Position numbers and translations under genes: made by a program. Under the pieces are notes generated by a model that did not search any database, was not told the origin of the DNA, and was given only the letters and a program-made list of their open reading frames with translations. Below are positions 20,702-34,249 of a DNA stretch of 64,000 nt, piece after piece. Every line of letters starts with the position of its first letter. The first letter of the stretch is position 1. Where the stretch lies: assembly GCA_027922465.2 (NCBI GenBank), contig BQMF02000007.1, positions 2,046,001 to 2,110,000 on the forward strand, read 5' to 3'. Source of the DNA: Turritopsis dohrnii (taxonomy: Eukaryota; Cnidaria; Hydrozoa; Anthoathecata; Oceaniidae).

Positions 20702-20800
20702 TTCATGTAATATTATTTCGTATAATTATTTCATATAATTATTTCATATAATTATTTCATATAATTATTTCATATAATTATTTCGTATAATTATTATGTA
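20702..20800 (+). repeat. Tandem repeat, ATAATTATTTCAT unit
   Basis: About seven near-identical 13-bp units in tandem (some with CGT in place of CAT). The sequence from 20800 to 21494 contains no recognised gene; it ends just before the 3' end of the NACHT-WD40 gene. Confidence 0.7.
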
Positions 20801-21494
20801 AATTTACGAATAAAATAAACCAGACAATAAATCTCGCACTAATAAATAAATAATAAAATTCATGTAGCAACGACGTTCGTTCATAAGAGTTTTCATTTCG
20901 TTTTTCCTACTCAACTGGTCAGGAAATTTTAAAAACTCAAGTTAAATCCACCGGATTCAAGAACTGGGTTTCTCCCAGTTAAGTATCATTCGTAATTGAT
21001 TTTAGGACGCCCGTGGTGCAGCAAAGACTTTAAAGTACCTAAAAAACAAAATACTACTACTCCAAGTTATGAACGATTTCGTGTAGTATTTACATTGACA
21101 TTGACATTGTTGACAAATTCGCAATTTCGGCCACATTTGGAAATTCAGTTCCCAAATTTCAACAAAGTTTGCACTACGCACAATTTAAAGGTGGCGATTT
21201 TGAATTTGACAGTTATTTTGACAGATTTGATCAAAATTGGGACATTCGGTAATTTTGTATTGTTGAGAGTAGATATGTGTCGTTGAGACACGTCCTAAAG
21301 TTCCCATGTATTCTAAAGTTTTGTTAATTACACATCTTAACTACTTAGTGATATTCACTTATTATTTACATCTCACACCTGGATCATTATAAGCAATTAA
21401 AATCTTTCAAATCAAGACATGCTTGTTTGGGAGAGAAATTCGAGAAAGGTTTATTAAATTTCTTCTATTACCTACTTCGCTTTGCTCTACTTGC

Positions 21495-24400
21495 TTAGGA
21501 CTTGTCAGTCTCACTAGGGTAAAATGGACAGATGACATTGATTTCTTCCACATTATTTCTCGAACGGTTGCGTGCATCATTTTTAACTGGACCACACGGT
21601 AGAAAGAACGAGACATCTTTGATCCCAGGTATCCCTAAGCACATTGCTCCACCATTTTTAGCAATGCAACCAAACGAAGGTGTCACTTCTGGAACAAATG
21701 AAGCAATCTTTACAATGTTTCCATTATTGTTGACTTGGGACAAATCAAACAAATCCCATGATTTCATTGTCGGACTATAACCCATACCAGTCAAGACTTT
21801 CATTCCATCTGCTGAATAATCATACATTTTAATAATGCCCCCAACATTAATTTCAGATAACTTCTCCCAGCTATGGAGTCTGTATGCCACAAGTTTTTGT
21901 TGCAGTATATCTCCATCAAATCCTTCCAATTTGAAGCATACAACCATACAATTTGCTCGGGAAGAGCTCGAGAAGGAATGTACATCGGCCACGTTGACTT
22001 TGTTGATCTTCTCGTACTCAATTGTTTTGGCAATATTAAATGTTTCCAAATCCCATATGTTAACTCTGTATTGAACCTGAAAGATAGGAACCGATATAGG
22101 AAGTGTATTTCACAGTCACCAACTTCGCTATCAATCTGGCACTTTGTGATTATGCACTCACCTCAGCAAAACATATGAAATAATTGCCATCTTCAGTCAT
22201 TCTGTCTTGATATGATACGTTTTGGTATGGCAATTGGCCTATTGCAGTACGTTTAACAGTATCAAACAGAGTCAAAGTTAAAAGTCCTTTGTTGTTGTCT
22301 GAAGTCTTTTCTGCAACCAGAATACGGCTCCCGTCGGAATTGGAGGGAAACCTGTAATCACCTCTGTTCCAATTTGTTTTCATCACTCCCGCTCTTTTAC
22401 CTGTCCGTATGAATGGAGAACTTACTCGTTTTAGATGGCCGTGTATTAGGTAATTAAACTACAGTGGAATGAATAATCCAGCCTTTCAACACATAACAAA
22501 AATGGCTCTTGTAAATTTAACGAATGCCTTATTCATAGAACAGCGGATTTATGAGAAGAATACACATCCAACATGATGCTATTGATGGACAATCTTTAAA
22601 GATTGTCAGAATTGGATACTACTTCCTGTCTTGAAAGTAGTCAGACAAAAAAGTGTTTTACATTGAAATAATTCTAGGTCAGAATAATTTACCTGTTCTC
22701 CAGTCGTAAATGATGAAATATTTGCTCCGTTCGTCAAACATAAGATACTCATGTGTTTGATGGCAAAACACCCATGATTCAAAACTACATGTACTTTTTT
22801 CGGATGAAGTCGAGATAAACTTGTCCTTCAGAAAATCGTACGCCAGAACAGCACCTTTCTTGGCATCCCACATTAGTATATGTAGATCATCAACAAATTT
22901 TATGGCAGTAATATTAACGTTTTTGATTTTCACAATTTTCTGAAGTGTTTGAGTGGCAGTATTCCATATCTTGAGCGTGTCATCTTTTGATAAAGATATT
23001 GCGATGTCATTGCTTGGGTGTGAATACATTACCTCCTCTCCTTCTAGAATCAAAAAATAAGAAAATATCTTGAAAACAAAAGAACTTTCAAGAAATACGA
23101 TAAAAACTTTTATGGAACAATTAACTAACAAACTATTCATATCTCTATAGTTAGCTTATACGAAATGCAAAAAATTAAACAATAACACAAAATTACCTTC
23201 ACGATGATTATCTTCTGAAATTGTTTGAATTTCCAAAGCATCAAGATCCCATGCCTTTATGGAATTGTTATTAGACTCTTGTGATACTGTAACCATGGTT
23301 TTATCATCTGGAAATAGAACTTGCTGATATCTTTGAGTTTGATCACCCTGTAAACAGAATTGCTTGGTATTTACTGTCAATGTTTAGGATACAACGTGTT
23401 GTTAAAGAAGTAGTATTAGATTTTAAGATGATATATATGGCTCCTACACTGGAAGGTGGCGGAGAGTGATCCTTCTGTATTTTCAACGGTTTATTCATAC
23501 ATTGCTACCTAATATCTGCATCGTTTTCTGAGTTGCCCGAATAATTAAGTGATTTTCTACTGTTTACTTTTTCAAATTTGAAAAAGCATTTCAAGGTAAA
23601 ATGAAATCAAACTGGACAATACAGTTTACATTTGAAACGCTTGAAGAAGGCAGTCAAACAATGTAAAGACTTTCATTCCAAAACATTTTTATGTTTTTCC
23701 GATGTACTGCAGTGTTATTAACTCAATGCACCACAGTTGGATATATCATACATCTTCATTATTCTTCTTTTACAAAATATGTTATTTTAGTAGGCACAAA
23801 CAATTAACTCTTTCAACAATTAACTGTGATACAGGTGAATGGGAGAACCATACCTGTCGGAAACCTCGTTCTCCTGTTTCAATGTTCCAAAAGGAAATTT
23901 TCTTTTTACATGGCCAGACAAAATGCTCATAGAACATAACAGCGTCGCGCACGTTAAAAATGAATTCTTTATTATTACTTTTCAATGTTCTAAGAATCAT
24001 CCAGGATAATGAATCGTATATGTGCAAACAAAGCTCCTTAGGTTTGTAATCAGAATCACCCAATAGCACAAATTTATCTCCAGTTTGATTGAATGTGAAA
24101 ATGCGAATGTTCTCCGATGGTGTCTGGATGTCTTTTCGAAAGTCTTCTCTACCAAGATTTCGAACAAATACGTTTTTACTTCCACGAGTATAAGCGTATT
24201 GAGATCCACAGACTCTCACGATATCAACATCTCGACTTTCTTCTTCTATGAAGCACTTCACCTCCTATAGATAAAACCATATTTAAATTAAGACCCAACG
24301 AAAGAAATTATAGGCATTTTCTTAGGCAAAACATTTTAACCATTTTATAGCACGTGTATTTTAATAGGCCGAAAATTAATGCTCTTTAAGGTATAGCAAA

Positions 24401-27400
24401 TGTTTTCTGTGTTATTATGTAAACCCTTTGAAAAATGTGTAATAAATGATTTAAGAATGCAAAGGCCTCCAAAAGCATTATTAGTACTTTAAAAGATGGT
24501 CCAGGATAATCGTTAAACAGAAGCCTCGACAGAATAACAACTTCTTCACACAAGAATCTTTCATAACCATGTTTGAGATATTTACCAATGTTTTCGGTTG
24601 ACATTTATAAACTGTTATCCCTTTATTACCAAGGATCAACAAATGCCCTCGATCTTTTGTAATGTCTGACGAATTCCTTGAGAATGAGGAATCGTGTGGC
24701 ATATTGTAGTAGACCTCTTCCGTTTGAAGATTCTGCATGATGATATGGAATTAAAACACCACAACAATACTTGCAGCATCAACAGCAAATATCATACTGG
24801 GGAATTCATCACCTTCAATATTAACACATTTTAGCTGTTGACCATTTGATAAATCCCATATTCTAGATGACATGATTTTACGGACTGACAAAAAATAATA
24901 TCAACATTTATATACAATTGCACAGAAATCAAATTACTTACCGAATGGTTCTATCTTTTCCTGCAGATATCAATTGCTTCTGATCTAAAGTCATGGTCGT
25001 ACATAGAATTTTCGATACGTGACCAGCAAAGCTATGTTTCAACAAGCCCAATGGTGCTTCAAAACATTTGTTTAAAGAATACATACATGGAACGTTAGCT
25101 AATCTTGCTTCATTCACTAACATTTGAATGTAGGGAGACTTCAAGCCATGCATTCGACCAGTGATTTGAAATGGTAATTGATCGAGGCTGTGCAATAGTA
25201 TACGGGCACTCATTTTGAAAAACTCATGAATCAATTTCACATCTTTGTCGTCAGCGAAATGCTCTTCAGCCTGATCAACATCTTCTAACAAGTATCGAAA
25301 TCCAAATGCATGTATTTTAGCCCATAAAAAGTCAAAATTAAATAAAACATTTTTTTTCAGAGCCTCTAAATTATTTGATTGAATTAAGTGATGAGGAAGT
25401 TCGCTTAGTTTACGATAGTTATAAATATCTTTACTACCGTCTTCTTTCATATTAACACTTGGTTGTGCAGGTACTAGACGATCTTTCGCATGCGATTTTT
25501 TCTCATTATCAACAAATGATTTCAATTTACCATTGCTCCACATTCCAAGAAAGTATTCACTGAGAATAGCATGATATATCAACTTTTTATCATCTGATAA
25601 ATATCGGTCAGTGGCAGCTTCAATAAACTGCCGATGGTACCACATGTTCACCAAGGTTCCATTCGAACCACGTGTAACAATGTAGGCTTGCAAATCAGCC
25701 CGGATACGTAACCAAAGCAACGGGGGTATTCTACGGATTGGAGGTGTCCAATACTGGTACACATCATTCAAGACGTCATCATCAATAGATAAAATATCAT
25801 CGATTTCTGCGTCAGACAGACCATGTTTAGATGATGTAAGCAAACCTGAAATATAAATGTAATGGAAAATTCAGGAAGGCAAAGGAAAACAAACTGTTGT
25901 TTCATATGATAATTTGTTCAATTGAAATTAACAATATGAAATTCCAAACAACTTAAATACATACCTAAAGCATGACTTACTAACGTCTTCCCATGAAGCG
26001 TTTCCATGCGAGAAAATAACATATCTATTGCATCTTTGATGGTAGATTGAAGAACAGTGTGTTTCGAGTCAGTATATGATTTCCATCGAACAGCTTCATT
26101 GCAGCAAAGCACCAGGAAAAGTGGTAATGGGCATTTTTGAAATCCATTCAGCACAATTTCGGATTGACTGATAGACAACCGCCGCGATTCCTCTGTAAAC
26201 CAGGCCTTCAAAATATTATTGGCGGTAGCAGTCGGCAGCTTGGGAATTTTCAAAAGTGATTGCTCGGAAAGACATAACTAAAAAAGGTAATACAAGATGG
26301 CTGCATTTAAATGCTGGGATTGCATAACTTGTTTCTCTTGATTTAAATAAAATATCACCATTTTGATGGTTTCTCTTTGATGTCAAACTTTTCGTCTGGT
26401 TTTGGTATTTCTTGAATAATTAGAAGTTGTTAAGAAAATCGCCTGATGACCTACCTGCAAATTTTTTAATATTTCGAACTTTGCATCAGGGAGCGTTGAA
26501 ATGATGATCTTAACACATGAAGGAAATTCTTTTGGCAGCCATTTCATTAAAAATGCACCATCATCAGGAGATAGCTGATCGATTGAATCAAGAAACAGGA
26601 TAATTTCACGAGAAGTATTTTCATTCATATACTCAAACTGTTCTTGTAAAAACTCAACCAGCTCCTTTGTATTCTAAAAATGCAAAAATGTGGCCAGTTT
26701 TGTTCTTATAGAAAATGGCGTGAAAGCATACATGTCCAGTAAAAGACTTTAATTACAAAAGCTCCTTCAACAATCAGTTGTCGGCTAAAATGATGAATGC
26801 TTCCCTCTATTCTATTCGTTGGGGTTGAGTAGTGAAAATTTATTTGATTTAGACTTACTGTAGGGACATCATTTGTATCCCTTCCAAATACACGTTGAAT
26901 TTGGCAGCATATACTGTGTAAAAGCTTGTTAAGAGTTGAAGAATTCAATGTGGTGCCAAGAAAGCGTGTCACTTGAATTTTCTCTGAATGGTTATGTTTA
27001 GAAATTGTTGCTGCCTTTGCCATCAATGCAGTTTTACCACAACCTGAAAAACATATACATCATCGAACATGTAAAATGAACTAAAGGAACATAGAAAGTC
27101 TTTTTGAAGGTCACATGAAAAGTTTCAACCAACCAAATATTCACGGTATAAAGAAAATTGGAATAAATGCTAAGCCGATTGAAATCTGAAAAAAATTTGT
27201 AATGTCAATGATTTTCACGAAGGGATATCTTAATTTTTAGTACTCAAGACGAAACTGAAAACATTACAAAAATGTTTTAAATGATCAAAATCCTATAGTA
27301 GCTTCAAACTCATTGCCCCTTGTCTGATAACAAGGTGAGTTAAGGCACAACATACAGTTATTCATTTTTGATTCTGAAAATGAGCATGATTGGAGAAAGA

Positions 27401-30400
27401 AGCAAACTAGATATTATAAATAAAACAAATTATCAACATTTTTAATCAATATTACCAGATGGTCCATAGATCACTAATGGATAAATAGAGGTACAAGTCA
27501 AATAATTTTCAACTTGTTGAAGCTCATCTTCACGTCCATAAAATAAACGACTCTTTTCCTGACAAGTCTTTGTATGTTGACAGATTTCTTGGATCAAGGT
27601 GTCATCTATGCTAAGTATTTTTCTACAAAAATCATTGCCAGATTGGGAAATTTAGATAAAGTTTATCATCAACGCCAAAACTAATGGAGATTGGTTACCT
27701 TTCTGTAATTCCTTTGTTAATCATTTGCACTAACGTATTATAGAAATCCTGGCACAACGTCTTTAAATAAGAAGCGTGTTGCTCACAATTTTCCGGATCA
27801 ATTCCTTTCTTACCATGCCAACGTAAATTGTACTCTTTAACGTTTTGGCTTGATAAATGTTTTGGAATCTTTTTCAATCGAAGTTCCTCCAAATGATCGC
27901 TTGCATCTTTGTCTAATTTTTTATTGATAATGTCAATGAAGTTTTGAGTGTTCTCCTCGCTGTTGATGTAACCGTTGATGTCGGTTATGTTTCGTTTGAA
28001 CCAAAAGCAACATTTCTCTGGATTATTTTGCTCTAATATACCTTTTGTGATTTCATTTTCGGTTACTGCAGAAGTAATAGGCAGAAGTAACAATTTAGTA
28101 AGGAAAAATTGAGATTTGAAACAATCAGTTGAAACTGAAGTTTGAGTTAAAGTTCAAAATTTAAAAATTAATCTTCAGAGATACTCGCGATTGTGATTTC
28201 CTGATTTGAAAGGTGTATCAAAATAACCGGCGCTTATGTTAAATCGATGTTTATAGATGCAACTAGTTTTCCTCATTAAACTCAAAGCATGTGCAAAAAG
28301 CTCTAACTTAGAAAGTAACATCTTTTACCAGATATGCAGTACTTCTTCATCAGTTCAGTGTCATGTTTAAAAGCATTTATTGATGCTTGTCTCAAAATGA
28401 CTTGTATTCTTTTAAATATACCCTTCCAAGTTTCAGATGCTTTTTCTCTCTCAGTCTTAGTAGCTGATTGGTTGTTATAGTTTGGCAGCAAGTCAGTGAT
28501 TGGTTGCAACATATATGTTGGATTAATAGCATTTTCATCAAGAAGAAACCATTCTTGTAAAAGAGCAGTGTCAGACTGTTCTTTGACTTCAGCAAGTAGA
28601 GCTTCAAACTCACTGGCATAAATCTTAGAAGGGAAAGGTCGATATCCATATTTCTGTCCGAGAAATGTCTATGAAAGAATGATAAAGTAATTAATATCAA
28701 ACTGATTTACAAGTGGGAATTAATGCTATAAAAATGATCTTTAAAAGTAAAAAGGAAGAGAAATTTACTAAAGATGTTAAGGAAAATTCTTGCTGAGTAT
28801 TTAGTTGTTTAGAAGACATACAATGAAATTCGGTCCAGTTGATAATTTTTGACAAGCTTTCAGTTCTTTTAGGCACAATTCAGTTGTCATATGGTCAGCA
28901 GTTGCTTCATCACGAATCCCCCATCTCATGTCCACCACTTGAAAGTCGAAACCTCGTGCTTGACAGTACTCTTTTAACTTTGGATAGATTTTGACCATCA
29001 ATGTATTTCTTTCATGAAAAGTATCTGAAAAAACAGGTTTGACTATCATGTATACCACTAGCATGTAGCTTTAGCTAAAAATGCTTCCGCGCTTAAGCAT
29101 TCCAATTTGTACACACAACAAGCTATATATTGGAAGATATACAACGGAAATGAAAACAAATTTTTGTCCGTAAACAAATGTTTTGGTTTATTGTGGGCCT
29201 GGTAAGTGGCATACTTATATTCTTAAACATTTCGACAAAGCCAGTTTTTTAGGAAACCTCAGAGAGCTGCTCAACACTCACTCAAAATCGTTTTAAAACT
29301 GTCTCGCATTATGATCACAAGATGAGTAACATTGAGGCTTCAGTCATAACACTTGTAACTTTTAATGCATCGAAATAGGCATAAAATAACTTCCTTCATT
29401 CAAGGGTTGACATGCAAGGGTTTGACATGATAGCATGAATTGAACTTCAAGACAAACTCGATAATTGCGGTATTTCAAAACCACTTTGGAATATGCAAAC
29501 TAAATAGATATAAACTTAAACAGATGAAAATCTTTGTTACTTTTTGTTATCTCCTAGGCCTAAGTCACACTGATGCTAATATACCTTTCAAAAAGTGTAA
29601 ATAAGGCTTAACAAGAAATATCAGAAAGTATTTGCTACAAACAAAAGAAATGTGTGAACTGAAACATGGATACGTATTTTATAATCAAAGTAAGATTTGT
29701 TAAAGAAATTATGTAAGAGCCATAAGAAAAAAAAAACTTTTTCAAAAAAAAAATTAAAGCGAAAAATTTGCGTTTCAAACTTTGATTCGAAACAAAAAAA
29801 GTCAAAGTTTACATGAAAAAAACAAGAAAAAAATATAAAATGTTTTATTGATCATGATCACACCAGGTTTGGAGGACAGAAAGAAGAAAAAACACAAAGA
29901 ACGACAATTTGTAGGATTTCTTGCATACACAGAAATCCAATTAAAATCTTTTTAAGGCAAGATCCGCCAAAAATCAGTGCATTGAATAAAATTTATTGAA
30001 TGAAACATTTAGAGCTAAAACATATACAAACATAAAATGTATGATTTCAGAACTCACAAGCTTTTTAGTATAATTAGAGCTAAATAATGTTTTAAATTGA
30101 CGTTGACAACTCTTGATTTAACAAAATTTACCGTCAGAAGATTTTTTATCAAAGTTGTTTTGCTCTATTCGAAGGAAATGAAAATTTCATTTTCTGAGAC
30201 ATGACACTTGAAATAAGAAATTTAACTATAGTAAACTTAATATCAATGCCATCCGCGTATTCGTTATCAGTGTAAACGAGTTGAACAGCAAAAAGGTAAA
30301 TTGTTGGAAAAAAGTCCTTTGATAAATTGTGTAGCTCAGAATTTTACATTATAAACACAGTTCCTAGTATAGTTCTTAAAATGCGCTAACTCCTTTTTTA

Positions 30401-32030
30401 AAATGTTATATTCTTGTTTACCATCCCTACCCACCCTCATTTTTGCTTTAACTAGGTTCAGACAGTACCTAGAAGAATTACCAAAAATTAAAGTTTATTG
30501 ATTGCTTGATACTTCTGTCTAAGAACATTTATATATGCTGCTTTGCCAACGAAATGAAGTGTACATTCCACCTGGATCCTTTCCCCATGTCTCATAAATT
30601 CACACCCGGTACTATTGTTAATACCTGAACTTACTTCTAGGTTCCATCTTAATATATATGCCTGTATACCCTTTCCAAAGGGATCTATAAACGATAATTA
30701 AGGAAATAACAAAAACCAAAATTTTGAAAATACCGAGGTAGGGACCAAAATATTTATGTCGAGATAGGCAGGTGTTGAGTTAGAAATGTCGAGATAGCGG
30801 GAGAAATTTCCATATTAAATTACTTTAAATATTAAATTAATAAAAATTAAACTAGCCCCCAAGGCGGCGTTGCTCACCGCCAATGTTCGGCCTGCGTTGT
30901 GTTCACGGAAAATAAAATTAAGGATTGGCAATGGAAAGTGCACCGATGTTGTAAAGCTTGAAAAAGTGATCAAATAATGTATGGGATCGTTTTGCTACAA
31001 ACAACCGTCACAGATCCGTTATCCCCATTGGTTACCGAGGCAATTTTCCCTAAACGACACGTTCGATTGGGGTTTTCGCACTGACGTCGCGCACAAGAAA
31101 AGAAATAATTTCTCTCACAGCTCACATCTACCGAAAACACACAGACAAACAAACAGAGATTCGGCTACTAATATATAGATTATTTTTGACTTTATTATTG
31201 GCTGGAATAAATATAACAAGTGTAAATATAGTTAGATCCAATAAATTGAATCGAATTGCTGGATTAAATTGTTCAAATTTAAATCAAAGTTTAACCAGTT
31301 TGATAGAATGCAATTGACATAGTCATATCAAAAACATTGAAATCACTACCTGTGAAAGTTGAACTGGTGAATATTCGAACAATCCGGGTGTTTGATGGTA
31401 GTTTTATGTCGATGTTGCCACTCAAAATATCTGTTAAAGTATCAACATCCACTTTCGTTTGTTCTAGAAAATAATTTGTTACCACTAATGCTTACCATGT
31501 AATGTTACTGGAAGCCTTGATAAAAAATGCCATGATTACTAAGAATAGTATTGTGACACATAACAATTAGTAAAATATGCTGGAGCTTCAATTAAGCTTT
31601 TGCAATGGTTTACAATATGATGCTCATTCTTAATCATGACTAAATCTTGACGATTGCTATATAAATTATCGGGAATCCGTCCAGTTTTTTCCCTTTGAAG
31701 CAGGCGATGCCTCAATAGGTAAAGTCAATAGAACAACGTCTATCATCTGAAGCATTTAATGTTTCATATGAGTTACTGGATTAGAGAGTTACACACAAAA
31801 CATCTTGTCCCCACATTTTACTAGTAGTCAAAAATAGAGAAGTGATGTAATATCTTAAAAAAAATCAGAACCTTTTTCACCATCTGAAATAGTCTTCTTC
31901 ATGTTACTCGTTTGTGTTTCAGTCTTGTCCTGGTGAATTTCGTTACCATTTTCTTCATCTTCTGATATACCTTCTTCCTCAATTTTGTTGTCAGTACGCG
32001 CCCTCAATTTTGTGTCAACATTTGATTGTT
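21495..32030 (-). CDS. NACHT-WD40 repeat protein (NWD-like), 16 exons
   Basis: Exons in order: 31872-32030, 31350-31463, 28822-29024, 28329-28668, 27699-28065, 27456-27622, 26859-27043, 26455-26673, 25965-26277, 24942-25845, 24586-24862, 23854-24264, 23197-23347, 22693-23043, 22162-22400, 21495-22076. Every junction is GT/AG and in phase, giving about 1660 residues from the acidic first exon seen. Domains: DUF4062-like start (TSSTFT|DTFHERNTLM, DMRWGIRDEATADHMTTELC, FLGQKYGYRP), NACHT NTPase with Walker A GPSGCGKTAL split by an intron and Walker B IILFLDSIDQLSP, an NWD-type helical region (LNDVYQYWTPPIRRIPPLLW, WYHRQFIEAATDRYL), then WD repeats (KDRTIRIWDLSNG, DTLKIWNTATQ, VNIWDLETF). The family are intracellular STAND-type ATPase scaffolds; signal and partner are unknown. 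An in-frame TAA lies at 24751-24753. The start exon is unresolved; 32171-32198 (MCITNSFIQ, phase fits) is one candidate but lies in a repeat. Confidence 0.88.
29058..30060 (+). repeat. 1.15-kb dispersed repeat, copy A
   Basis: Begins CTAGCATGTAGCTTTAGCT and follows copies B (32787) and C (56539) for about 1 kb, with more divergence and loss of the right end. It lies in the large intron of the NACHT-WD40 gene. No open frame. The remaining intron (30060-30850) shows nothing recognised. Confidence 0.7.
30852..31179 (-). mobile_element. Non-autonomous Helitron, 328 bp
   Basis: On the minus strand it begins TCTATATATTAGTAGCC and ends in a GC hairpin (GGCGG, 9-nt loop, CCGCC), then TTGGGGGCTAG. 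It is flanked by A at the 5' end and T at the 3' end, as expected for insertion between A and T without duplication. It is GC-richer than its surroundings and has no coding region. It sits in an intron of the NACHT-WD40 gene. Confidence 0.65.
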
Positions 32031-32186
32031 CTATATGAAATGTCATATAATTGTGCAACTTTCACACAAAAATACATTATTCATAAGAAACAATGATTCG
32101 TAATGCAGCGATATAAAAAATGTGTAAAAGTGTAAGAAGGTGTGCCAATAGAAATGGAAGTTTCTTTTACCTTGTATAAAAGAGTT

Positions 32187-32385
32187 TGTGATGCACATGA
32201 TTAGTCAATTGAAGAAGATAAAATAAAGATTTTTCCATTGCTCTTTTCAATTTTTTAAATTTCACTTTTGAATTTTTTGGTCCTTCATGACGGTAATTTA
32301 TAAATCATAAGTTTCAAAATGAGCAATCAGACTATTTTGATTCTATTCATAAAAATGAGTTCATTTCAATTAAAGATAATTGGGC
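32187..32385 (+). repeat. Second copy of the AT-rich repeat at 18286
   Basis: Shares ATGCACATGATTAG, GATAAAATAAAGATTTT and CATAAAAATGAGTTCATTTC in the same order and orientation as 18286-18450, with a longer middle. Confidence 0.55.
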
Positions 32386-32786
32386 GGAAGTATTACCAAA
32401 ACCTTTTTAATGCGAAGTTTTCTTCTAAGTATAATTCTAATTTGCTGACCCAGTAAGGCATCGGATCAAAGCATTGTCAAAAACCTCCCATCATTATGGA
32501 GTTTGTAGGAAATTTTAAGGCTTAAAACGTAGGATATTTGAAAGTTTAAAGTTATGTTCAGCCTCCATATGCTTTAGTATATATTTTGTATAGTAGTATA
32601 TTTTAGTCTTTGTACATAAAAATAATAAGAAGGATGACTAATAGGTGTAGCTAATAGGAACAACAAAATAAGACAAGAATGTTATACTTGATGAACAGTC
32701 TTCTTCAGTCTTTTTCTGCTGACGCGTTCTTTCTCTAAATGTGGATATACATAAACAGAAATCAAGTTAATGGCATTCTACATAAA

Positions 32787-33944
32787 AACTAGCATGTAGC
32801 TTTAGCTAAAAATGCCCCAGCGCTCAAGCATTCCAATTTATACAGACAGCAAGCTATACATTAACAGCGGAAACGAAAACAAGTTTTTGGCCGAAAAAAA
32901 AATGGGTTGATTTGGGACCTGATATGAAGCAAAGTTATATGCCTAAATATTTCGACAAAATCAGTTTTTGGCATTTCAAAACCAACTTGCAATATGCAAA
33001 CCAAATAGATCTACACTTAAACAGATGAAAATATGCACAAAACTTTGTTACTTTTTGTTATCTCTTAGGTCTAAGTTACACTGATGCTAATATACCTTTC
33101 AAAAAGTGTAAATAAGGCTTAACAAGTAATATTAGAAAGTATTTGCTACAAACAAGAGAAATGTGTGAATTGAAACCATGGATACATATTTTATAATTTT
33201 TATAATTAAAATAAGATTTGTTAAAAACATTCTGTAAGAGCCAAAAAAAAAAAAAAACTTTTTCAAAAAAAAAATTAAAGCGAAAAATCCATTGCGTTTC
33301 AAACTTTGATTTAAAACAAAAAAATAGCCAAAGTTAACATAAAAAAAAAACAAGAAAAAAACATATAGGTTTTATTGATCATGATCACACTAGGTTTGGA
33401 AGACAGTCAAAGAAGAAAAAGACGAAGAACGACAGTTTGTAATATGGCTTTCTTGTATACACAGAAATCCAATTAAAATCTTTTGAAGGGAAGATCCGCC
33501 AAAAATCAGTGCATTAAACAAAATTATTGAAAGAAGAATTTAGAGTTAAAATATATACAAAAATAAAATGTATGGTTGGCAAAATTTCGGATATCAAGCT
33601 GTGCTTCAAAATCCTTGTCGTTCACTTCACTAAAACTACACAAAAGTAACACGAAAAATGTCTAAGCAATTTTAGTATACGATCTTCCTAAGTAACATAG
33701 TGTAATATAATAATAAATTAGGAAAGAGAAAAACATTTTGTCTCCCACTTACAGTACCATGTTTTGAAACGGGAAAAAAGCAAAGTCAGCTAATAATTGT
33801 ATTCCACCGTGTAACGTCAACACGAAAGTTGGAGGATGATGAAGAAGATGATGATGAAGAACAAAATCAGAAACTGACATTCGCCTATCTCGTGAAACTA
33901 CTATGCCTCCTCGCTCGCTTACGCTCGCTGCGGGGGCAATAAGA
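32787..33944 (+). repeat. 1.15-kb dispersed repeat, copy B
   Basis: Runs from CTAGCATGTAGCTTTAGCT to GCTGCGGGGGCAATAA. It is very close to copy C at 56539 along its whole length, including a GATGAAGAAGATGATGATG microsatellite and the CGCTCGCTTACGCTCGCTG end (shortened in C). ATGCCCCCGC near the left and GCGGGGGCA at the right form short inverted ends. No coding capacity. Confidence 0.75.
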
Positions 33945-34249
33945 AAGAAAAAGGTTACCTTTGTTGAATGCCTTGTTTGTTCTTACTAAGAATGAAACCC
34001 ATTTGAAAAAAAAAAGAGAAACAATCTATGTTTTGGTTAATAGAATAAGTAAAAAAATCATTCTATAAATTCAAAATAAAAAATTTTGAACTTTGCTTTA
34101 TTGATTAATTATGTAGTTAAATTCATATGATATTTCTAAAGGCTGATTTACACTTGATGTTCAATGTATAGTATGCACTAACAACCAATGTTAGAAAGTG
34201 CTTTGAACTGAAAGTTGCAGTATGCTGAAATGTATACAGTGTATTCTTG

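Noticed and set aside
32686..32734. Upstream exon of the NACHT-WD40 gene (basic peptide KERVSRKRLKKTVHQ)
   Set aside because: Acceptor and donor look usable but the exon ends in phase 0 while the next exon needs phase 1.
29058..33944. 1.15-kb repeats as Helitrons ending in CTAG
   Set aside because: CTAG|T is present on the minus strand, but the other end starts TTATTGCCCC and not TC, and short inverted ends are present instead.
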